This document shows positions 38,305 through 48,898 of a DNA stretch of 64,000 nt, one piece after another; the stretch's first letter is position 1, and each line of letters opens with the position of its first letter. This DNA is from Membranipora membranacea (taxonomy: Eukaryota > Bryozoa > Gymnolaemata > Cheilostomatida > Membraniporidae). Below the pieces are notes generated by a model that was given only the letters and a program-made list of their open reading frames with translations, searched no databases and was not told the DNA's origin. The DNA lies in the NCBI GenBank assembly GCA_914767715.1, contig OU612067.1, forward strand, positions 20,744,162 to 20,808,161, given 5' to 3'. Made by a program: the position numbers and the translations under genes.

Positions 38305-39620
38305 TTACAGTAGGTTAGGAGGAAATCTATTTTTTGAACTGGCCGTAAAAAAAGCAAAGGGTCCCCCCTTTGTTACTTTTTTTAATTTTAAAGTCGCTCT
38401 CATTTCCGTTCTATTTATCGTAGGATCTTCATATTCTGGAATTTGAATGAGGCCAATGAGGCCATCAACTGGTCCGAGTTTGAGAGAATTCCGATGGATA
38501 TTTAAATTTTTTACCTTGCGTTTGGCATGTTTTTTAATGACAAAAGTGGCCCTCGTTAAAAATGTCGCTGATGCCAAACTAAAAGGGGCAGCCCCAAACG
38601 GGTTTCAGTTCCAAAGTCAGCATGAAATTCCCCACGGTTTACAGTAGGTTAGGAGGAAATCTATTTTTTGAACTGGCCGTAAAAAAAGCAAAGGGTCCCC
38701 CCTTTGTTACTTTTTTTAATTTTAAAGTCGCTCTCATTTCCGTTCTATTTATCGTAGGATCTTCATATTCTAGAATTTGAATGAGGTCCGAGTTTGAGAG
38801 AATTCCGATGGATATTTAAATTTTTTACCCTGCGTTTGAAATGTTTTTTAATGACAAAAGTGGCCCTCGTTAAAAATGTCGCTGACGCCAAACTAAAAGG
38901 GGCAGCCCCAAACGGGTTTCAGTTCCAAAGTCAGCATGAAATTCTTCACGGTTTACAGTAGGTTAGGAGGAAATCTATTTTTTGAACTGGCCGTAAAAAA
39001 AGCAAATGGTCCCCCCTTTGTTACTTTTTTTAATTTTAAAGTCGCTCTCATTTCCGTTCTATTTATTGTAGGATCTTCATATTCTGGAATTTGAATGAGG
39101 CCAATGAGGCCATCAACTGGTCCGAGTTTGAAAGAATTCCGATGGCTATTTAAATTTTTTACCCTGCGTTTGGCATGTTTTTTAATGACAAAAGTGGCCC
39201 TCGTTAAAAATGTCGCTGACGCCAAACTAAAAGGGGCAGCCCCAAACGGGTTTCAGTTCCAAAGTCAGCATGAAATTCCCCACGGTTTACAGTAGGTTAG
39301 GAGGAAATCTATTTTTTGAACTGGCCGTAAAAAAAGCAAAGGGTCCCCCCTTTGTTACTTTTTTTAATTTTAATGTCCCTCTCATTTCCGTTCTATTTAT
39401 CGTAGGATCTTCATATTCTGGAATTTGAATGAGGCCAATGAGGCCATCGACTGGTCCGAGTTTGAAAGAATTCCGATGGCTATTTAAAGTTTTTACCCTG
39501 CGTTTGGCATGTTTTTTAATGACAAAAGTGGCCCTCGTTAAAAATGTCGCTGACGCCAAACTTAAAGGGGCAGCCCCAAACGGGTTTCAGTTCCAAAGTC
39601 AGCATGAAATTCCCCACGGT
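38305..39620 (+). repeat. Four-monomer module, copy 5
   Basis: Same order as copies 1-4. It differs in ACCTTGCG in the first monomer, TTAAAAATG rather than TTAAATATG in the short monomer, and AATGTCCCTC with AAAGTTTTTACC in the fourth. Confidence 0.88.
38639..38952 (+). repeat. 314-bp short monomer, TCTAGA type
   Basis: Has TCTAGA with a normal six-C loop and TTAAAAATG. Second member of four-monomer module copy 5. Confidence 0.95.
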
Positions 39621-41000
39621 TTACAGTAGGTTAGGAGGAAATCTATTTTTTGAACTGGCCGTAAAAAAAGCAAAGGGTCCCCCCTTTGTTACTTTTTTTA
39701 ATTTTAAAGTCGCTCTCATTTCCGTTCTATTTATCGTAGGATCTTCATATTCTGGAATTTGAATGAGGCCAATGAGGCCATCAACTGGTCCGAGTTTGAA
39801 AGATTTCCGATGGCTATTTAAATTTTTTACCCTGCGTTTGGCATGTTTTTTAATGACAAAAGTGGCCCTCGTTAAAAATGTCGCTGACGCCAAACTAAAA
39901 GGGGCAGCCCCAAACGGGTTTCAGTTCCAAAGTCAGCATGAAATTCCCCACGGTTTACAGTAGGTTAGGAGGAAATCTATTTTTTTTTAACTGGCCGTAA
40001 AAAAAGCAAAGGGTCCCCCCTTCGTTACTTTTTTTAATTTTAAAGTCGCTCTCATTTCCGTTCTATTTATCGTAGGATCTTCATATTCTGGAATTTGAAT
40101 GAGGCCAATGAGGCCATCAACTGGTCCGAGTTTGAGAGAATTCCGATGGCTATTTAAATTTTTTACCCTGCGTTTGGCATGTTTTTTAATGACAAAAGTG
40201 GCCCTCGTTAAAAATGTCGCTGATGCCAAACTAAAAGGGGCAGCCCCAAACGGGTTTCAGTTCCAAAGTCAGCATGAAATTCCCCACGGTTTACAGTAGG
40301 TTAGGAGGAAATCTATTTTTTGAACTGGCCGTAAAAAAAGCAAAGGGTCCCCCCTTTGTTACTTTTATTAATTTTAAAGTCGCTCTCATTTCCGTTCTAT
40401 TTATCGTAGGATCTTCATATTCTGGAATTTGAATGAGGCCAATGAGGCCATCAACTGGTCCGGGTTTGAGAGAATTCCGATTGATATTTAAATTTTTTAC
40501 CCTGCGTTTGGCATGTTTTTTAATGACAAAAGTGGCCCTCGTTAAAATTGTCGCTGACGCCAAACTAAAAGGGGCAGCCCCAAACGGGTTTCAGTTCCAA
40601 AGTCAGCATGAAATTCCCCACGGTTTACAGTAGGTTAGGAGGAAATCTATTTTTTGAACTGGCCGTAAAAAAAGCAAAGGGTCCCCCCTTTGTTACTTTT
40701 TTTAATTTTAAAGTCGCTCTCATTTCCGTTCTATTTATCGTATGATCCTCATATTCTGGAATTTGAATGAGGCCAATGAGGCCATCAACTGGTCCGAGTT
40801 TGAAAGAATTCCAATGGCTATTTAAATTTTTTACCCTGCGTTTGGCATGTTTTTTAATGACAAAAGTGGCCCTCGTTAAAAATGTCGCTGACGCCAAACT
40901 AAAAGGGGCAGCCCCAAACGGGTTTCAGTTCCAAAGTCAGCATGAAATTCCCCACGGTTTACAGTAGGTTAGGAGGAAATCTATTTTTTGAACTGGCCGT

Positions 41001-41037
41001 AAAAAAAGCAAAGGGTCCCCCCTTTGTTACTTTTTTT
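41001..41037 (+). other. Hairpin-forming segment of the monomer (reference copy)
   Basis: The left arm is A7-G followed by CAAAGGG. The loop is TCCC. The right arm is CCCTTTG, a three-base TTA bulge, then C-T7. This allows a 15-bp stem with one bulge in 37 nt. The C run that forms the loop and inner stem varies from five to seven bases between monomers, and the A7 and T7 runs also vary, so the segment is a slippage hotspot. The 308-bp monomers have lost 27 bp from this segment. In a bacterium it would resemble a terminator; in a satellite it is better read as a potential cruciform or polymerase-stalling structure, which is inference. Confidence 0.75.
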
Positions 41038-41099
41038 AATTTTAAAGTCGCTCTCATTTCCGTTCTATTTATCGTAGGATCTTCATATTCTGGAATTTG

Positions 41100-41117
41100 A
41101 ATGAGGCCAATGAGGCC
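41100..41117 (+). repeat. Tandem 9-mer AATGAGGCC x2 inside the monomer
   Basis: Two perfect adjacent copies of AATGAGGCC sit in the middle of the full-length monomer. The 20-bp deletion that defines the 314-bp short monomer (equivalent to 41107-41126) removes the second copy and the following ATCAACTGG. The breakpoints share the dinucleotide GG. Confidence 0.9.
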
Positions 41118-41139
41118 ATCAACTGGTCCGAGTTTGAAA

Positions 41140-41145
41140 GAATTC
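41140..41145 (+). other. EcoRI site conserved once per monomer (reference copy)
   Basis: GAATTC occurs once in nearly every monomer, long and short, so EcoRI digestion would give a 334/314-bp ladder. Sites are lost at 9595, 31551, 32533, 39802, 45736 and 60749. Extra sites are gained at 12083-12088 and 53901-53906. The matching losses at 39802 and 45736 are the same GATTTC change in the two copies of the 5.9-kb duplication. Confidence 0.9.
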
Positions 41146-41292
41146 CGATGGCTATTTAAATTTTTTACCCTGCGTTTGGCATGTTTTTTAATGACAAAAG
41201 TGGCCCTCGTTAAAAATGTCGCTGACGCCAAACTAAAAGGGGCAGCCCCAAACGGGTTTCAGTTCCAAAGTCAGCATGAAATTCCCCACGGT

Positions 41293-41606
41293 TTACAGTA
41301 GGTTAGGAGGAAATCTATTTTTTGAACTGGCCGTAAAAAAAGCAAAGGGTCCCCCCTTTGTTACTTTTTTTAATTTTAAAGTCGCTCTCATTTCCGTTCT
41401 ATTTATCGTAGGATCTTCATATTCTGGAATTTGAATGAGGTCCGAGTTTGAGAGAATTCCGATGGATATTTAAATTTTTTACCCTGCGTTTGAAATGTTT
41501 TTTAATGACAAAAGTGGCCCTCGTTAAAAATGTCGCTGACGCCAAACTAAAAGGGGCAGCCCCAAACGGGTTTCAGTTCCAAAGTCAGCATGAAATTCTT
41601 CACGGT
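41293..41606 (+). repeat. 314-bp short monomer, non-TCTAGA
   Basis: Counterpart of 35359 in 5,934-bp unit 2. Confidence 0.95.
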
Positions 41607-41940
41607 TTACAGTAGGTTAGGAGGAAATCTATTTTTTGAACTGGCCGTAAAAAAAGCAAATGGTCCCCCCTTTGTTACTTTTTTTAATTTTAAAGTCGCT
41701 CTCATTTCCGTTCTATTTATCGTAGGATCTTCATATTCTGGAATTTGAATGAGGCCAATGAGGCCATCAACTGGTCCGAGTTTGAGAGAATTCCGATGGA
41801 TATTTAAATTTTTTACCCTGCGTTTGGCATGTTTTTTAATGACAAAAGTGGCCCTCGTTAAAAATGTCGCTGATGCCAAACTAAAAGGGGCAGCCCCAAA
41901 CGGGTTTCAGTTCCAAAGTCAGCATGAAATTCCCCACGGT

Positions 41941-42254
41941 TTACAGTAGGTTAGGAGGAAATCTATTTTTTGAACTGGCCGTAAAAAAAGCAAAGGGTCC
42001 CCTCTTTGTTACTTTTTTTAATTTTAAAGTCGCTCTCATTTCCGTTCTATTTATCGTAGGATCTTCATATTCTAGAATTTGAATGAGGTCCGAGTTTGAG
42101 AGAATTCCGATGGATATTTAAATTTTTTACCCTGCGTTTGAAATGTTTTTTAATGACAAAAGTGGCCCTCGTTAAAAATGTCGCTGACGCCAAACTAAAA
42201 GGGGCAGCCCCAAACGGGTTTCAGTTCCAAAGTCAGCATGAAATTCTTCACGGT
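41941..42254 (+). repeat. 314-bp short monomer, TCTAGA type
   Basis: Counterpart of 36007 in unit 2, with TCCCCTCTTTG. Confidence 0.95.
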
Positions 42255-42588
42255 TTACAGTAGGTTAGGAGGAAATCTATTTTTTGAACTGGCCGTAAAA
42301 AAAGCAAATGGTCCCCCTTTGTTACTTTTTTTAATTTTTTTAGTCGCTCTCATTTCCGTTCTATTTATCGTAGGATCTTCATATTCTGGAATTTGAATGA
42401 GGCCAATGAGGCCATCAACTGGTCCGAGTTTGAGAGAATTCCGATGGATATTTAAATTTTTTACCCTGCGTTTGGCATGTTTTTTAATGACAAAAGTGGC
42501 CCTCGTTAAAAATGTCGCTGATGCCAAACTAAAAGGGGCAGCCCCAAACGGGTTTCAGTTCCAAAGTCAGCATGAAATTCCCCACGGT

Positions 42589-42902
42589 TTACAGTAGGTT
42601 AGGAGGAAATCTATTTTTTGAACTGGCCGTAAAAAAAGCAAAGGGTCCCCTCTTTGTTACTTTTTTTAATTTTAAAGTCGCTCTCATTTCCGTTCTATTT
42701 ATCGTAGGATCTTCATATTCTAGAATTTGAATGAGGTCCGAGTTTGAGAGAATTCCGATGGATATTTAAATTTTTTACCCTGCGTTTGAAATGTTTTTTA
42801 ATGACAAAAGTGGCCCTCGTTAAAAATGTCGCTGACGCCAAACTAAAAGGGGCAGCCCCAAACGGGTTTCAGTTCCAAAGTCAGCATGAAATTCTTCACG
42901 GT
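42589..42902 (+). repeat. 314-bp short monomer, TCTAGA type
   Basis: Counterpart of 36655 in unit 2. Confidence 0.95.
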
Positions 42903-44238
42903 TTACAGTAGGTTAGGAGGAAATCTATTTTTTGAACTGGCCGTAAAAAAAGCAAATGGTCCCCCTTTGTTACTTTTTTTAATTTTTTTAGTCGCTCTCA
43001 TTTCCGTTCTATTTATCGTAGGATCTTCATATTCTGGAATTTGAATGAGGCCAATGAGGCCATCAACTGGTCCGAGTTTGAGAGAATTCCGATGGATATT
43101 TAAATTTTTTACCCTGCGTTTGGCATGTTTTTTAATGACAAAAGTGGCCCTCGTTAAAAATGTCGCTGATGCCAAACTAAAAGGGGCAGCCCCAAACGGG
43201 TTTCAGTTCCAAAGTCAGCATGAAATTCCCCACGGTTTACAGTAGGTTAGGAGGAAATCTATTTTTAGAACTGGCCGAAAAAAAAGCAAAGGGTCCCCCC
43301 TTTGTTACTTTTTTTAATTTTAAAGTCGCTCTCATTTCCGTTCTATTTATCGTAGGATCTTCATATTCTGGAATTTGAATGAGGCCAATGAGGCCATCAA
43401 CTGGTCCGAGTTTGAAAGAATTCCGATGGCCATTTAAATTTTTTACCCTGCGTTTGGCATGTTTTTTAATGACAAAAGTGGCCCTCGTTAAAAATGTCGC
43501 TGACGCCAAACTAAAAGGGGCAGCCCCAAACGGGTTTCAGTTCCAAAGTCAGCATGAAATTCCCCACGGTTTACAGTAGGTTAGGAGGAAATCTATTTTT
43601 TGAACTGGCCGTAAAAAAAGCAAAGGGTCCCCGCTTTGTTACTTTTTTTAATTTTAAAGTCCCTCTCATTTCCGTTCTATTTATCGTAGGATCTTCATAT
43701 TCTGGAATTTGAATGAGGCCAATGAGGCCATCAACTGGTCCGAGTTTGAAAGAATTCCGATGGCTAGTTAAATTTTTTACCCTGCGTTTGGCATGTTTTG
43801 TAATGACAAAAGTGGCCCTCGTTAAAAATGTCGCTGACGCCAAACTAAAAGGGGCAGCCCCAAACGGGTTTCAGTTCAAAAGTCAGCATGAAATTCCCCA
43901 CGGTTTACAGTAGGTTAGGAGGAAATCTATTTTTTGAACTGGCCGTAAAAAAAGCAAAGGGTCCCCCCTTTGTTACTTTTTTTAATTTTAAAGTCCCTCT
44001 CATTTCCGTGTTATTTATCGTAGGATCTTCAGATTCTGGAATTTGAATGAGGCCAATGAGGCCATCAACTGGTCCGAGTTTGAAAGAATTCCGATGGCTA
44101 TTTAAATTTTTTACCCTGCGTTTGGCATGTTTTTTAATGACAAAAGTGGCCCTCGTTAAAAATGTCGCTGACGCCAAACTAAAAGGGGCAGCCCCAAACG
44201 GGTTTCAGTTCCAAAGTCAGCATGAAATTCCCCACGGT

Positions 44239-45554
44239 TTACAGTAGGTTAGGAGGAAATCTATTTTTTGAACTGGCCGTAAAAAAAGCAAAGGGTCCCC
44301 CCTTTGTTACTTTTTTTAATTTTAAAGTCGCTCTCATTTCCGTTCTATTTATCGTAGGATCTTCATATTCTGGAATTTGAATGAGGCCAATGAGGCCATC
44401 AACTGGTCCGAGTTTGAGAGAATTCCGATGGATATTTAAATTTTTTACCTTGCGTTTGGCATGTTTTTTAATGACAAAAGTGGCCCTCGTTAAAAATGTC
44501 GCTGATGCCAAACTAAAAGGGGCAGCCCCAAACGGGTTTCAGTTCCAAAGTCAGCATGAAATTCCCCACGGTTTACAGTAGGTTAGGAGGAAATCTATTT
44601 TTTGAACTGGCCGTAAAAAAAGCAAAGGGTCCCCCCTTTGTTACTTTTTTTAATTTTAAAGTCGCTCTCATTTCCGTTCTATTTATCGTAGGATCTTCAT
44701 ATTCTAGAATTTGAATGAGGTCCGAGTTTGAGAGAATTCCGATGGATATTTAAATTTTTTACCCTGCGTTTGAAATGTTTTTTAATGACAAAAGTGGCCC
44801 TCGTTAAAAATGTCGCTGACGCCAAACTAAAAGGGGCAGCCCCAAACGGGTTTCAGTTCCAAAGTCAGCATGAAATTCTTCACGGTTTACAGTAGGTTAG
44901 GAGGAAATCTATTTTTTGAACTGGCCGTAAAAAAAGCAAATGGTCCCCCCTTTGTTACTTTTTTTAATTTTAAAGTCGCTCTCATTTCCGTTCTATTTAT
45001 TGTAGGATCTTCATATTCTGGAATTTGAATGAGGCCAATGAGGCCATCAACTGGTCCGAGTTTGAAAGAATTCCGATGGCTATTTAAATTTTTTACCCTG
45101 CGTTTGGCATGTTTTTTAATGACAAAAGTGGCCCTCGTTAAAAATGTCGCTGACGCCAAACTAAAAGGGGCAGCCCCAAACGGGTTTCAGTTCCAAAGTC
45201 AGCATGAAATTCCCCACGGTTTACAGTAGGTTAGGAGGAAATCTATTTTTTGAACTGGCCGTAAAAAAAGCAAAGGGTCCCCCCTTTGTTACTTTTTTTA
45301 ATTTTAATGTCCCTCTCATTTCCGTTCTATTTATCGTAGGATCTTCATATTCTGGAATTTGAATGAGGCCAATGAGGCCATCGACTGGTCCGAGTTTGAA
45401 AGAATTCCGATGGCTATTTAAATTTTTTACCCTGCGTTTGGCATGTTTTTTAATGACAAAAGTGGCCCTCGTTAAAAATGTCGCTGACGCCAAACTTAAA
45501 GGGGCAGCCCCAAACGGGTTTCAGTTCCAAAGTCAGCATGAAATTCCCCACGGT
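44239..45554 (+). repeat. Four-monomer module, copy 6
   Basis: Offset 5,934 bp from 38305-39620. It has AAATTTTTTACC where copy 5 has AAAGTTTTTACC (45423 T versus 39489 G), the only difference I found between the two 5.9-kb units. Confidence 0.88.
44573..44886 (+). repeat. 314-bp short monomer, TCTAGA type (last in the window)
   Basis: Counterpart of 38639 in unit 2. No short monomer occurs in the remaining 19.1 kb. Confidence 0.95.
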
Positions 45555-45888
45555 TTACAGTAGGTTAGGAGGAAATCTATTTTTTGAACTGGCCGTAAAA
45601 AAAGCAAAGGGTCCCCCCTTTGTTACTTTTTTTAATTTTAAAGTCGCTCTCATTTCCGTTCTATTTATCGTAGGATCTTCATATTCTGGAATTTGAATGA
45701 GGCCAATGAGGCCATCAACTGGTCCGAGTTTGAAAGATTTCCGATGGCTATTTAAATTTTTTACCCTGCGTTTGGCATGTTTTTTAATGACAAAAGTGGC
45801 CCTCGTTAAAAATGTCGCTGACGCCAAACTAAAAGGGGCAGCCCCAAACGGGTTTCAGTTCCAAAGTCAGCATGAAATTCCCCACGGT

Positions 45889-47226
45889 TTACAGTAGGTT
45901 AGGAGGAAATCTATTTTTTTTTAACTGGCCGTAAAAAAAGCAAAGGGTCCCCCCTTCGTTACTTTTTTTAATTTTAAAGTCGCTCTCATTTCCGTTCTAT
46001 TTATCGTAGGATCTTCATATTCTGGAATTTGAATGAGGCCAATGAGGCCATCAACTGGTCCGAGTTTGAGAGAATTCCGATGGCTATTTAAATTTTTTAC
46101 CCTGCGTTTGGCATGTTTTTTAATGACAAAAGTGGCCCTCGTTAAAAATGTCGCTGATGCCAAACTAAAAGGGGCAGCCCCAAACGGGTTTCAGTTCCAA
46201 AGTCAGCATGAAATTCCCCACGGTTTACAGTAGGTTAGGAGGAAATCTATTTTTTGAACTGGCCGTAAAAAAAGCAAAGGGTCCCCCCTTTGTTACTTTT
46301 ATTAATTTTAAAGTCGCTCTCATTTCCGTTCTATTTATCGTAGGATCTTCATATTCTGGAATTTGAATGAGGCCAATGAGGCCATCAACTGGTCCGGGTT
46401 TGAGAGAATTCCGATTGATATTTAAATTTTTTACCCTGCGTTTGGCATGTTTTTTAATGACAAAAGTGGCCCTCGTTAAAATTGTCGCTGACGCCAAACT
46501 AAAAGGGGCAGCCCCAAACGGGTTTCAGTTCCAAAGTCAGCATGAAATTCCCCACGGTTTACAGTAGGTTAGGAGGAAATCTATTTTTTGAACTGGCCGT
46601 AAAAAAAGCAAAGGGTCCCCCCTTTGTTACTTTTTTTAATTTTAAAGTCGCTCTCATTTCCGTTCTATTTATCGTATGATCCTCATATTCTGGAATTTGA
46701 ATGAGGCCAATGAGGCCATCAACTGGTCCGAGTTTGAAAGAATTCCAATGGCTATTTAAATTTTTTACCCTGCGTTTGGCATGTTTTTTAATGACAAAAG
46801 TGGCCCTCGTTAAAAATGTCGCTGACGCCAAACTAAAAGGGGCAGCCCCAAACGGGTTTCAGTTCCAAAGTCAGCATGAAATTCCCCACGGTTTACAGTA
46901 GGTTAGGAGGAAATCTATTTTTTGAACTGGCCGTAAAAAAAGCAAAGGGTCCCCCCTTTGTTACTTTTTTTAATTTTAAAGTCGCTCTCATTTCCGTTCT
47001 ATTTATCGTAGGATCTTCATATTCTGGAATTTGAATGAGGCCAATGAGGCCATCAACTGGTCCGAGTTTGAAAGAATTCCGATGGCTATTTAAATTTTTT
47101 ACCCTGCGTTTGGCATGTTTTTTAATGACAAAAGTGGCCCTCGTTAAAAATGTCGCTGACGCCAAACTAAAAGGGGCAGCCCCAAACGGGTTTCAGTTCC
47201 AAAGTCAGCATGAAATTCCCCACGGT
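45889..47226 (+). repeat. 1,338-bp four-monomer unit, copy 1
   Basis: Order: T9-AA monomer (336 bp), ATTAATTTT/GTCCGGGTTTG/CCGATTGATA monomer, GATCCTC/CCAATGGC monomer, majority monomer. The first three recur at 47227-48230. It forms the end of the second 5.9-kb unit. Confidence 0.88.
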
Positions 47227-48564
47227 TTACAGTAGGTTAGGAGGAAATCTATTTTTTTTTAACTGGCCGTAAAAAAAGCAAAGGGTCCCCCCTTCGTTAC
47301 TTTTTTTAATTTTAAAGTCGCTCTCATTTCCGTTCTATTTATCGTAGGATCTTCATATTCTGGAATTTGAATGAGGCCAATGAGGCCATCAACTGGTCCG
47401 AGTTTGAGAGAATTCCGATGGCTATTTAAATTTTTTACCCTGCGTTTGGCATGTTTTTTAATGACAAAAGTGGCCCTCGTTAAAAATGTCGCTGATGCCA
47501 AACTAAAAGGGGCAGCCCCAAACGGGTTTCAGTTCCAAAGTCAGCATGAAATTCCCCACGGTTTACAGTAGGTTAGGAGGAAATCTATTTTTTGAACTGG
47601 CCGTAAAAAAAGCAAAGGGTCCCCCCTTTGTTACTTTTATTAATTTTAAAGTCGCTCTCATTTCCGTTCTATTTATCGTAGGATCTTCATATTCTGGAAT
47701 TTGAATGAGGCCAATGAGGCCATCAACTGGTCCGGGTTTGAGAGAATTCCGATTGATATTTAAATTTTTTACCCTGCGTTTGGCATGTTTTTTAATGACA
47801 AAAGTGGCCCTCGTTAAAATTGTCGCTGACGCCAAACTAAAAGGGGCAGCCCCAAACGGGTTTCAGTTCCAAAGTCAGCATGAAATTCCCCACGGTTTAC
47901 AGTAGGTTAGGAGGAAATCTATTTTTTGAACTGGCCGTAAAAAAAGCAAAGGGTCCCCCCTTTGTTACTTTTTTTAATTTTAAAGTCGCTCTCATTTCCG
48001 TTCTATTTATCGTAGGATCCTCATATTCTGGAATTTGAATGAGGCCAATGAGGCCATCAACTGGTCCGAGTTTGAAAGAATTCCAATGGCTATTTAAATT
48101 TTTTACCCTGCGTTTGGCATGTTTTTTAATGACAAAAGTGGCCCTCGTTAAAAATGTCGCTGACGCCAAACTAAAAGGGGCAGCCCCAAACGGGTTTCAG
48201 TTCCAAAGTCAGCATGAAATTCCCCACGGTTTACAGTAGGTTAGGAGGAAATCTATTTTTTGAACTGGCCGTAAAAAAAGCAAAGGGTCCCCCCTTTGTT
48301 ACTTTTTTTAATTTTAAAGTCGCTCTCATTTCCGTTCTATTTATCGTAGGATCTTCATATTCTGGAATTTGAATGAGGCCAATGAGGCCATCAACTGGTC
48401 CGAGTTTGAGAGAATTCCGATGGCTATTTAAATTTTTTACCCTGCGTTTGGCATGTTTTTTAATGACAAAAGTGGCCCTCGTTAAAAATGTCGCTGACGC
48501 CAAACTAAAAGGGGCAGCCCCAAACGGGTTTCAGTTCCAAAGTCAGCAAGAAATTCCCCACGGT
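47227..48564 (+). repeat. 1,338-bp four-monomer unit, copy 2 (last monomer divergent)
   Basis: Matches 45889 onward at offset 1,338 bp through about 48230. GTAGGATCC here replaces GTATGATCC in the third monomer. The fourth monomer differs: GAGAG with GGCTA, ending CAGCAAGAAATT, so the duplication ends there. Confidence 0.85.
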
Positions 48565-48898
48565 TTACAGTAGGTTAGGAGGAAATCTATTTTTTGAACT
48601 GGCCGTAAAAAAAGCAAAGGGTCCCCCCTTTGTTACTTTTTTAAATTTTAAAGTCGCTCTCATTTCCGTTCTATTTATCGTAGGATCTTCATATTCTGGA
48701 ATTTGAATGAGGCCAATGAGGCCATTAACTGGTCCGAGTTTGAAAGAATTCCGATGGCTATTTAAATTTTTTACCCTGCGTTTGGCATGTTTTTTAACGA
48801 CAAAAGTGGCCCTCGTTAAAAATGTCGCTGACGCCAAACTAAAAGGGGCAGCCCCAAACGGGTTTCAGTTCAAAAGTCAGCATGAAATTCCCCACGGT

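Larger units (their letters stand above)
35359..41292 (+). repeat. 5,934-bp higher-order unit, copy 1 (14 long + 4 short monomers)
   Basis: Matches 41293-47226 at a constant offset of 5,934 bp. Shared rare markers include TCCCCTCTTTG, TTTTTTTAGTC, TTTTTAGAACTGG, GATGGCCATTT, GTCCCCGCTTTG, GGCTAGTTAAA, TTTTGTAATG, CCGTGTTATTT, CTTCAGATTC, AGATTTCCG and GTCCGGGTTTG. Inside it the long-short dimer (648 bp) occurs three times in a row, with long members at 35673, 36321 and 36969. Confidence 0.93.
40959..41292 (+). repeat. Reference monomer, majority GAAAG/GGCTA haplotype (334 bp)
   Basis: This copy carries the majority base at essentially every variable site and serves as reference. In order it holds AGGAGGAAATCT, a T6 run, a hairpin segment (41001-41037), AAAGTCGCTCTC, TATCGTAGGATC, a tandem 9-mer (41100-41117), GGTCCGAG, GAAAGAATTCCGATGGCTA with an EcoRI site (41140-41145), an ATTTAAAT palindrome (41154-41161), TTTGGCATG, GTCGCTGACGCC, a GGGGC-A-GCCCC palindrome (41239-41249) and ATTCCCCACGG. 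The length is exactly twice 167 bp. I found no strong internal half-repeat. A minus-strand 90-codon and a plus-strand 66-codon open frame occur here but look incidental. Confidence 0.95.
41293..47226 (+). repeat. 5,934-bp higher-order unit, copy 2
   Basis: Immediately follows copy 1. Reading line by line I found one substitution (45423). All monomer lengths match, including 336 bp at 45889. The density of shared private markers and near absence of differences make this the youngest large duplication in the window, or else an assembly duplication. Confidence 0.93.

Noticed and set aside
40959-40990. Shine-Dalgarno-like AGGAGG in every monomer
   Set aside because: No convincing open frame starts at the right distance, and the context is eukaryotic satellite DNA.
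41001-41037. Rho-independent terminator (GC-rich stem then T7)
   Set aside because: The shape fits, but it recurs every 334 bp in a satellite with no genes, and the T run forms part of the stem. There is no bacterial context.
40959-41231. Minus-strand 90-codon open frame repeated in most monomers
   Set aside because: It matches no protein I recognise. In many copies it is cut to 62-83 codons by one-base indels in T or C runs, and the 20-bp deletion form loses it. Haplotype changes alter amino acids. The monomer length is not a multiple of three, so it cannot read on. It recurs because the DNA recurs.
41239-41262. CENP-B box
   Set aside because: CCCCAAACGGG matches only the A--CGGG end of the CENP-B box core. 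The TTCG half is absent on both strands.
40959-41292. Phased A/T tracts giving strong intrinsic curvature
   Set aside because: Runs of A or T of five or more lie near monomer offsets 25, 42, 72, 202, 225 and 253. Their spacings (about 17, 30, 23, 27) do not follow a 10.5-bp phase closely enough to claim it without a computed curvature profile.
41101-41301. Plus-strand 66-codon open frame repeated in most monomers
   Set aside because: It overlaps the minus-strand frame, has no recognisable domain, and is lost in short monomers. Haplotype differences are non-synonymous in both frames. No sign of coding constraint.
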